Under the pieces are notes generated by a model. That model did no database searches. It was not told the DNA's origin and worked only from the letters and a program-made list of their open reading frames with translations. Position numbers and translations under genes: made by a program. 64,000 nt of DNA from Typhlomys cinereus (taxonomy: Eukaryota > Chordata > Mammalia > Rodentia > Platacanthomyidae), in NCBI GenBank assembly GCA_023101885.1, contig JALPQD010000928.1, positions 1 to 64,000 of the forward strand, in the 5' to 3' direction. Below, one piece after another: positions 57,181-64,000 of this stretch (its first letter is position 1; each line of letters begins with the position of its first letter).

Positions 57181-57372
57181 GGTGCTAGAGAGATGGTTCA
57201 GCCATGAAAGTGCTTGCCTTGCGAGAAAGAGGACTTGAGTTCTAGATACCATGTAGATTGCCAAGTGAACGAGGAATTCAGTCTTGGAATGCAGAGACTG
57301 AGACTCCCCAGAGCAAATTGGCTCATCAGACTAGTCCTGTCTGCAAATTCTGGCTTTGAAGAGACAAAAAGA
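57181..57372 (+). mobile_element. B2-related SINE, diverged
   Basis: 'gtgctagagagatggttcag', 'cttgccttgcgagaaagagg', 'acttgagttctagatacc'. It sits inside the LINE-1 remnant, directly before a second SINE. Confidence 0.65.
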
Positions 57373-57377
57373 TAAGG

Positions 57378-57615
57378 TGGGGATTGGAGAGATGGCTCAG
57401 GGGTTAAACCTCTGCCTGGAAAGCAGAAAAACCTGAATTCAGATCCCAGATCCCATGTAAAAATGCCAGTCGGAAATGGTGGTGACCTGCAATTTCAGCC
57501 CTGGAGGGCGGAGCCTGTGAAACTCCAGAGCAAAGCAAAAAAGGAGGTAGAGCAATCCAGGACGATTTCCATTGTCAACCTCAGGCCTCCACAGACACAC
57601 ACACAATGCCTTCTG

Positions 57616-57656
<41 letters not shown>

Positions 57657-57663
57657 GAATAAG
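57378..57663 (+). mobile_element. B2-like SINE, older subfamily, full length
   Basis: 'gattggagagatggctcagggg', 'cctgaattcagatcccagat', 'gcaaagcaaaaaaggaggtag', (CA)n at 57617-57655, AATAAGG end. Confidence 0.85.
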
Positions 57664-57824
57664 GTGGAAGAACAATTGAGGATGATTCCTGTTGCTAGCC
57701 TAGGATCTCTGCATGCATGTGCACAGGTGTGTGTGCACCCACACACGTATGTACTCACATATTTGCATACACACACACATTTCCCTCCCATACACTTGCA
57801 AATAAATAGGAAAAAAGAAAAAGT

Positions 57825-57945
57825 GTACACAAATTTTAAAGCAGCCGGAGAAAAGATCAATAAAACACCTACACAATGGACTATTATTACTCAGCCATGA
57901 AAAAGCATAAAGTACTGACACAGGCTAGATCGTCAATCTATCTTT
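57825..57945 (+). mobile_element. LINE-1 3' remnant
   Basis: 'aatggactattattactcagccatgaaaaag' is a hallmark stretch of mammalian LINE-1 3' sequence. Probably the continuation of the piece at 56985, split by SINEs. Confidence 0.55.
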
Positions 57946-57957
57946 TTTTTTTTTTAA

Positions 57958-57990
<33 letters not shown>

Positions 57991-58125
57991 CAGAAGGTAC
58001 TGTGTGTTCTTGTAAAGGACCAAGGGTGACTTCGGGAATCATCCTGGATTGTTTCTACCTCCTTTTTGCTCTGTTCTGGGATTTCCCAGGCTCCGCCCAC
58101 CAGGGCAGGAAGTGCAGGCCACTGC
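57942..58125 (-). mobile_element. B2-like SINE, older subfamily, truncated
   Basis: T-run, (GT)n, 'gtgacttcgggaatcatcctgg', 'ctccgcccaccagggcagga'. The head is absent. Confidence 0.75.
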
Positions 58126-58334
58126 TATTCATGACTCAATCTTAAATATGGTAGGAAGAAAACTCAGGCACAGAGTCCATGCTCTCGTTGCTATGAAATA
58201 CCCAGCTCAGACAAACTACAGAGACAGAAAGTGGATTGATAGTTATTTGTGTCTATGGAGGATGGGGAAGGAATGCTAATGGGTAAGGGGCTTGAGGGGG
58301 TAGAGATGGCTTATATAACTCTCTTTTTTTTGTC

Positions 58335-58452
58335 CTTCATTTTGTTTTATGTAGCCCAGACTGGCCTCAAACTCTCCATATAGCCTAGGATGACTTTGAA
58401 CTCCTAATCCTCCTGATTGCTAGGATTCTAAGCTTGCCTTTGCCATGCCTGG
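58335..58452 (-). mobile_element. B1-like SINE
   Basis: 'tgtagcccagactggcctca', 'tgactttgaactcctaatcctcc', 'gattctaagcttgcctttgcc'. Confidence 0.65.
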
Positions 58453-58469
58453 CTTTTTTCTGTATCTTA

Positions 58470-58748
58470 GAAAAAAATTTTTTTATTATTTATTCAATTG
58501 TGCGTGTGTGTGTATGTGCACGCGCATATGTGTATGTGTGTGTGTGTAGAACCACGGACGAATCGGGAACCACCATGGATGCCTCCATCTCCTTCTGCCC
58601 CGGGATTCACAGGCTCCGCCCTACCAGGACCAGAAACAGGCCGCCCCGGCTTCCGCCCAGCGTCTATATGTGGGATCTGGGATCCGAACTCAGGACCTTC
58701 TGCCTGCAAGGCAGAGGCTTAACCCCTGAGCCACCTCTCCAGCCCCTC
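58470..58748 (-). mobile_element. B2-like SINE, young GC-rich subfamily
   Basis: 'attatttattcaattgtgcg', 'gaaccacggacgaatcggga', 'ccgccctaccaggaccagaa', 'gagccacctctccagcccc'. Flanked by a perfect duplication TTTCTGTATCTTA (58457-58469 and 58749-58761), inserted in a B1 end. Confidence 0.92.
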
Positions 58749-58839
58749 TTTCTGTATCTTAAAAACCATCTAACTATATACTTTCAATAGGTGTATAAAG
58801 TGTGCAGCCCATTCGGAACAATAGGAGAAAAGTAAAGAT

Positions 58840-58975
58840 GCGTTCTTATACACATAGAGGCCCAAATCCCAAGCAAAAATTAGCCAACTAAATCTAACCT
58901 TGCAAAACAAGAGTAAATTAATTAATTAAACAATCACAGCTGAGAAGGATTTATCTTGGAATGCAGGGATGATAA
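58840..58975 (+). mobile_element. LINE-1 ORF2 remnant
   Basis: 'aaaattagccaactaaatctaacc' and 'ggatttatcttggaatgcag' match the order seen in the LINE-1 reverse-transcriptase region. Short and non-coding. Confidence 0.5.
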
Positions 58976-59015
58976 CAATGCTTGTTACAAAACTCCCACC
59001 TTTCCTCATGTGCTG

Positions 59016-59150
59016 AATGAATGGATGGATGGATGGATGGTTGGATGGATGGATGGATGGATGGATAGATGCATAATGAATGATTGGGTGGATGAATGGA
59101 TGGTTGGATGGATGGTTGGATGGTGGATGAATGGATTATTAGATAGGTGG
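59016..59150. repeat. (GGAT)n tract with variants
   Basis: GGAT/GGTT tetranucleotides over about 130 bases. 59160-59640 then holds unique sequence with no gene. Confidence 0.9.
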
Positions 59151-59649
59151 ATAATATGAATGAGTGAATTGGCTGGTGTGTAGCTTGGTGGTAGGTGCAT
59201 GTGTGTGTACTAGCATCCCCAACACACACGAAAGAAGACAAGGAGAAAAAAAAAGCCCATATCTGCTTCCACAAGTCTATGAAATTAATCACTTTGCTCT
59301 CTTGAGCAAGGGTCGTTTGGTTATCAGACACTTATTGAGCATCCGCCCCATGCCAAGGTGGGGTCTGAAGTGCCACTTCTTCCTTGTTGGAAACTGTGCA
59401 CCTGCTTCAAGAATTTGCTTCCTCTTCCACAGATGGCCCAGGCCTGGCAGGTGTGTGCCTTTGGACGGGTCCCAGAGGTGATTGAAGTGCAAGTGTCAGC
59501 AGGGCTCAGCAGTAGGATTTCTTTTTCTTTTTTTCCTGCGTATGTTTAGATAATTTGCCCCTTGAGCCTTCTATCAAAGATAGGAGAAGGAATGGGTAAT
59601 AAAAGTGAGATTTAGAGAAGATACTTAGAACCATAAAAGGAACTGAAAG

Positions 59650-59890
59650 GGTGTGGTGGTACCCACCTATCATCCTGGTCCTAGGGAGGTGGAGGCAGAA
59701 GGTCAGGTGTTCAAGGCCAGCCACCAGCCATAGTTGCAGATTCTGTCTCCAGCCAAGCAAAACCACAAGGGCTGAGTGGGATCTTTGCTCATTTGTTCCA
59801 TAAACTTTTTTCCCCCAGTATTGGTGATCAAACCCGGGACTCGCATGGAAAGAACAAGCATTCTTCCACTGAACCACGTTCCCAGACAAC
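59650..59890. mobile_element. B1 (forward) then ID-like (reversed)
   Basis: 59650-59765: 'gtgtggtggtacccacctatcatcctgg' and 'caaggccagccaccagccat'. 59810-59885: 'gtgatcaaacccgggactcg' and 'cttccactgaaccacgttcccag'. Confidence 0.65.
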
Positions 59891-60022
59891 CCTTTTCATT
59901 GTGACCGAGACAGGGCTTTGTAAGTTGCTCAGGCCGGCATTGAACTTGCAATCTTCTGCCTCGGCCTGCAGAGTCGCTGTAATTACAGATGTGCCAAACA
60001 TTTTCTGAGCCCCTACTATGTG

Positions 60023-60450
60023 TGTTATAGTTAGATACAGGTGTCAACTTGATAACTGAGCTTTTGAGCTCTTGGGCACATATGCAGAGAATTGGTAGTT
60101 GAGTTAAGCCCAGAGCAAACCTGCAGGAGATTGTATAGTGCATGGAGAAGGCCCAGCCCATGGTGGGTGGGACTAGGCCCTGGGCAGGTGAATAAAATGG
60201 GAGGATATTTTGAGAAAGGGGGCATGTTCCTGTATACTTGGCCAAACATGCTGGTCTGGCAAGTAAGGATTGTCTCTCTTTCAGTTGCTATTTGGAGATG
60301 GTGCAGCCAGTTCCCTCTGCCTTGGTCTTGGGGTGAGCTCTCCTGCAAAGTTGGACGGGGAACCGCGTATTATAAGAGAAAATAAATCCCTTGTTACCTT
60401 AAGCCATTCAATGGTGATTTTATCAGCAACCACGCAGGAGAACTGCTACA
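60023..60450 (+). mobile_element. LTR-like repeat, copy 1
   Basis: About 430 bases, TGTTATAGTTAG...AACTGCTACA, with 'gcccagcccatggtgggtggg' and AATAAA ('gagaaaataaatcccttgtt') near the end. The TG...CA ends suggest an LTR, probably MaLR-like. A second copy in the same orientation lies at 61673. Confidence 0.6.
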
Positions 60451-60779
60451 AAGTGCCTGCCTCTGTTAGGTGCTGGAGAGATCATGGCTCCTGACTTCAT
60501 GGATTTGTAGTCAATTTGAATTTCTTCATTCATTTTGAACGTATGCCTATGTGTGCGCTGGCTCATGCAGGTACATGTGGAGGCCAGAGGTTGCTTCTTC
60601 ACCTTATTTTTTTTTTTGAGACAGAGTCTTTCACTGAACCTAGAGGTCACCGGCCAGCCAGTGAACCTCCGGGGTTCACCTGCTTCCATTCCTCCCGGTA
60701 CTGGGGTCATAGGTGCATACTGCCATGACCCACTTTTTTATTTGGGTGCTGGGGAGGATGCAGAGTTAGGGGTCACATA

Positions 60780-60870
60780 GTGAGGAAGGGAAGGGGAGGG
60801 AGGGAAGACATGAAGGAAGAGAGGGGAGGGAAAAGAAAAAAAAGAAGGAAGGGAAGAGAAAAGAAGAGAG
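60780..60870. repeat. (GGAA/GA)n tract, left of the U6 copy
   Basis: Purine-only on the plus strand. It continues after the U6 retrocopy at about 60990-61080. Confidence 0.9.
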
Positions 60871-60875
60871 GGACA

Positions 60876-60980
60876 GTGCTCGCTTTGGCAACACATACAC
60901 TAAAATTGGAACAATACAGAGAAGATTAGCATAGCCCCTGCACAAGGCTAACATGCAAATTCGTAAAGTGTTCCATATTT
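60876..60980 (+). pseudogene. U6 snRNA retropseudogene
   Basis: Full-length match to U6 from GTGCTCGCTT to TTCCATATTT, with about ten substitutions. Most are C-to-T or G-to-A, as expected from CpG decay: GCTTTGGCAACACATACACT, AACAATACAG, AGCATAGCCCC. It ends in a 12-base A-tail instead of the T-run that stops RNA polymerase III, and lacks a U6 promoter upstream (purine tract). This is a retrotransposed copy, not a working gene. Confidence 0.93.
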
Positions 60981-61165
60981 AAAAAAAAAAAAGAGAGACA
61001 GAGAAGAGAAGAGGAGAGAAGAGGGGAGGGGAGGAAAAGAAAAGGAGAGGAAGAAGGAGAGGGAAGGGAAGAGAGGGAAGTCATATCCATTACTAAGAGA
61101 ACTCCAGTCATCCTAAAAGCATTTGCCTAGTTCAGAAAGGAGTTATTCTCCCACTGTGGGCACTG

Positions 61166-61182
61166 CTGCCCTCTGGTGGTCA
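61166..61182 (-). promoter_or_regulatory. CTCF consensus motif
   Basis: CTGCCCTCTGGTGGTCA. The reverse complement TGACCACCAGAGGGCAG matches the CTCF core fully. In unique sequence about 5.7 kb beyond the E2F2 end. Confidence 0.65.
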
Positions 61183-61672
61183 CTGCCAAATGCAGGAGAG
61201 CTCCACTCCAATGTCAGACATCTCCAGTGTGTGAGCGGGAGTGGGGGGTGGAGAAGAGGTGTTGGGGAAGCAAAACCCCGCCCTTCGCCGGTAGGAGGGC
61301 AATTACTGGCTCCTTTCATGTAAGTTGTGAGAAGATGCCTGGCTTCAGGACAAGCAAGCAAAGCATGAGAGAGAGAGAAAAGAGAGAGAGAGAGAGAGAT
61401 TGACAAAATGTAAGCATAGGGGTTAGGGAGAAAAGAATGCACTCAGAATGAAAGTAAGCCACAAGGGTGTGGCTTCCCCAATCACAGAAGGAAGACATGT
61501 GCAGGTGTGGGTATGAGCTCCTTCAGGGAGAGTCACATTGTCTTAGAAGAGCTAAACACATGTATCATGAAGGATGCTTCCTTCAAAGTTGCTAAGAATA
61601 TATATTTTTCCTTTTTCTTTTTTTCCTCTCTTTTGGTGAGTCTATAAGGTATCTCTGGAGTTCCTCAGATGG

Positions 61673-62438
61673 TGTCAGAGTTAGGTACAGGTATCAACTT
61701 GATGGTTGAGGGTTTGAGCTCTGGACACATTTGTAGATAATTGGTGGTTGAGTTAAACCCAGAACAAACCTGCTGGAGATTGGGCAGGTTTGATAGGGCA
61801 GACCCAGCCCATGGTGGTTGGGACTAGGTCCTGGACAACTGAATAAAATACAGAGAACTGACTGAGGAAGTTGGCATTCTTGTGCATACTTGGCCAGTCA
61901 TGCTGGTTTGGTAAGTAAGGATTGTCCCTCTCTCAGCTATTACATGGATATGGCGTGGCCAGTTCCCTCTGCTCTTTGGTAATGGTGTTTGCTCTCCTGG
62001 CAAGCTGGACTAAGAACTGTAACTGGACAATCATATGAGAATAAACCCCAGGGCTGAAGAGGTGGCTCAGGGGTTAAGCCTCTGCCTTGTAGGCGGAAGG
62101 TGCTGAGTTCAGATCCTAGACCCCACGTATAGACACCAGGCGGAAGCGGGGGCGGCCTGTGTTTCTGGTCCTGGTAGGGCGGAGCCTGTGAATTCGGGGC
62201 AGAGTAAACAAGGAGGAGGTGGAGACAGTCCATGGTGGTTCCCAAATTCGTCCATGGTTCTACACACACATACATACACACACATACATACACACACATA
62301 CATACACACATGCTCACACATACATACATGCACAATTGAATAATAAAAAATATCAAAAATAAAAAAAGAATAAACCCCTTGTTCCCTTAAGCCATTTGAT
62401 GGTGATTTAATCAGCAACCATGCAGGCAAACTGCAATA
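61673..62438 (+). mobile_element. LTR-like repeat, copy 2, split by a SINE
   Basis: Homologous to 60023-60450 along its whole length ('gagcccagccc'-type centre, 'catgctggtttggtaagtaagg', 'tgatttaatcagcaacca'). It is interrupted at 62050-62367 by a young SINE. Without the insert and one duplicated target it is about 437 bases. Confidence 0.65.
62050..62367 (+). mobile_element. B2-like SINE, young GC-rich subfamily, nested
   Basis: 'agggctgaagaggtggctcagggg', 'ggcggaagcgggggcggcc', 'tggtcctggtagggcggagc', (ACAT)n/(CA)n, A-rich tail. Flanked by the perfect duplication GAATAAACCCC (62039-62049 and 62368-62378) inside the LTR-like repeat. Confidence 0.93.
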
Positions 62439-62787
62439 GATGGAATGAGTTGAAACCAAAAGCTATTAGTGTTGCACAGAAACAGTACATGTCCTTTCTC
62501 TGTAAATGGAATTTCTGATGAGATTCCTGGAGAATTTCATCTGGGAGGGAAAAAGGCCTGAAGCAGGTGATAACTGGCTAGTGTTCTTGCTTCTGGGGTC
62601 GGTCTGCTTGAGAAGATCTTTCAGGACTTTGATACTGAGGCAGGATAGAGAGGTAGGGACAACATGGGGACATGAACTCCCCACCCAGGCATATGGTCAT
62701 GGTCTCTCTCTCTCTCTAGCAAAGAAGCAAGAATTCCAGAGACATCCTATGTCTGGAATCATCTTCAATAGCTCTTTTATTTTATTC

Positions 62788-62825
62788 TTTAAATTTTTTT
62801 ACTTGCATGTGTGTGTATGCATGTG

Positions 62826-62859
<34 letters not shown>

Positions 62860-63092
62860 AGAAGGCACTGTGTATTCCTGTGGAAGACCAAAGGTGACTT
62901 CAGTAACCATCCTGGATTGCTTCTACCTCCTTTTTGCTTTGTTCTGGGATTTCCCAGGCTCCCACCTCCAGGGCAGGAAGTATAGGCCACAGCTGTTTCC
63001 TCCTAGGGCTTTTACATGGGACCTGGAATCTGAACTCAGGACCTTCGGCTTGTGAGGCAGAGTCTTAACCCCTGAGCCATCTCTCCAGCCCC
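62788..63092 (-). mobile_element. B2-like SINE, older subfamily
   Basis: (GT)n, 'ggcactgtgtattcctgtgg', 'ttgttctgggatttcccagg', 'cttaacccctgagccatctctccagcc'. Nearly complete. Confidence 0.8.
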
Positions 63093-63094
63093 AA

Positions 63095-63440
63095 CCTTAT
63101 TCTTTTGATGCTGTCTCTAAATAATCCCAGAGCTCACCGATAGGGCTAGTCTGGCTAGCCAGTTTGTTTTGGGGATTCCCAGGCTCCACTTTCTGGGGCT
63201 GGAGGCCAGGTCCACCTGGCAGTATATGCGGGATCTGGGAATCCAAACTCCAGTCCTTTTGCTTGTGTGGCAAATGCTTTACCCACCATCTGCCCAACCT
63301 GACCTTGAACTTCTGATCCTCCTGCCTTCATTTCTCAGTTACTAGGATTTAGAGACTTGTACCACCATACCCTGCTTATGCCCTGGTAGGGATTGTGTAT
63401 GTTAGGTAACTGCTTTACCACCTAAGCAATATCCCCAGCC
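63095..63440 (-). mobile_element. Third-subfamily SINE, then B1 and ID pieces
   Basis: 63095-63300: 'atcccagagctcaccgatagggctagtctggctagccag'. 63300-63440: 'cttgaacttctgatcctcctgcc' and 'tgctttaccacctaagcaatatccccagccc'. Confidence 0.6.
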
Positions 63441-63656
63441 CTTTGGGATTCATTATTACTGGTAAAGGAGTTTCAACTTCGAACATCACAATTAGAAACA
63501 CAACATAATTATAAAAGTAACTTATTAGGGAGGCAAAACACCAAAAGAGAAAAGTTTGAGACGTAGAACTCCATGACTTGTATTGAACTCCTTGAAAGTA
63601 TAGTTTTCTTATTCTCCGCTGTACCAGGCAGAATCATGTTTCCATCCTAAGGATGT

Positions 63657-64000
63657 TGTGACAGTTACTCTTCACTATTGCTGTGAGCAAGCACCCAAAG
63701 TCGATCAACTTAAGGGAGAAAGGGAGATTTATTCAGCTTACGGTTCCAGAGGGGAGACACAGTTTCTCACAGCAGAGGCAGCATGGCTGTCTGGCCAAAG
63801 CTGGAGGAGGCTATGTCACTGCAGACATCTTGGAAGCTGAGAGCTGTAAAACTGCTTGCCGCAAAGGTGGACTTCTCCTGGAGGTAGGGTGGGACTCATC
63901 CACTTCAAGTCTCACCCCTTGTGACTGCCTTCCTCCAGCAAGGCTCCACCTCTCAAGGTGCCATGACCTTGCCAAACACACGAGATTGTGGGGGACACAT
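63657..64000 (-). mobile_element. MaLR (ORR1-like) LTR, cut by the window end
   Basis: Reverse orientation: 'ttgctgtgagcaagcacccaaagtc', 'gatttattcagcttacggttcc', 'cttctcctggaggtagggtggg', 'cttgtgactgccttcctcc'. It is the same subfamily as 56532-56837, inverted 7 kb away. Confidence 0.7.

Noticed and set aside
60876..60980. Functional U6 snRNA gene
   Set aside because: Many substitutions, no T-run terminator, an A-tail and no upstream promoter elements.
60023..62438. Intact provirus between the two LTR-like copies
   Set aside because: Only 1.2 kb lies between them, with no gag- or pol-like reading frame and unrelated simple repeats.

Overview
The window is mammalian nuclear DNA carrying two intact protein-coding genes on the plus strand, ID3 (about 8275-9845) and E2F2 (about 33560-55450). 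Their order and orientation match what I recall of human 1p36.12 and mouse chromosome 4. The repeats point to a myomorph rodent: B2-type SINEs with a GGGCTGGAGAGATGGCTCAG head, B1- and ID-type SINEs, ORR1-like MaLR LTRs and long (GT)n tracts. The youngest SINE copies have a GC-rich body I do not recognise from mouse or rat, so the species is probably a myomorph outside Mus and Rattus. I cannot name it.

Layout: 1-8040 is upstream flank, with a polypurine tract, a CpG island at about 400-1000 and a compact GC block at about 4985-5165 that holds an exact BMP-responsive element. 8040-9845 is ID3, with a TATA promoter, three exons and a 3'-UTR intron. 9850-33250 is intergenic, with an orphan CpG island at about 12060-12765, a SINE-dense stretch at 14.8-20.7 kb, a retrocopy-like block at 24.2-24.6 kb, LINE-1 remnants at 25.3-28.6 kb and candidate CTCF sites at 23.05 and 27.0-27.13 kb. 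33250-55450 is E2F2, with seven coding exons that splice in silico to 434 codons. 55450-64000 is downstream flank: SINEs, LINE-1 and LTR fragments, a U6 snRNA retrocopy and another strong CTCF motif.

The two genes belong to cell-cycle and differentiation control. ID3 is a dominant-negative HLH protein induced by BMP-SMAD signalling; E2F2 is an RB-regulated activator of S-phase genes. The sequence shows likely regulation directly: three exact TGGCGCC-N5-GTCTG elements in one orientation around ID3, and a consensus E2F site in the E2F2 promoter. E2F2 intron 4 has the AT-AC ends and branch site of a U12-type intron. I found no prokaryotic-type system, CRISPR array or new protein-coding gene. The most notable observations are the BMP-element trio, the AT-AC intron, a tandem array of CTCF-like motifs and the lineage-specific SINE family.
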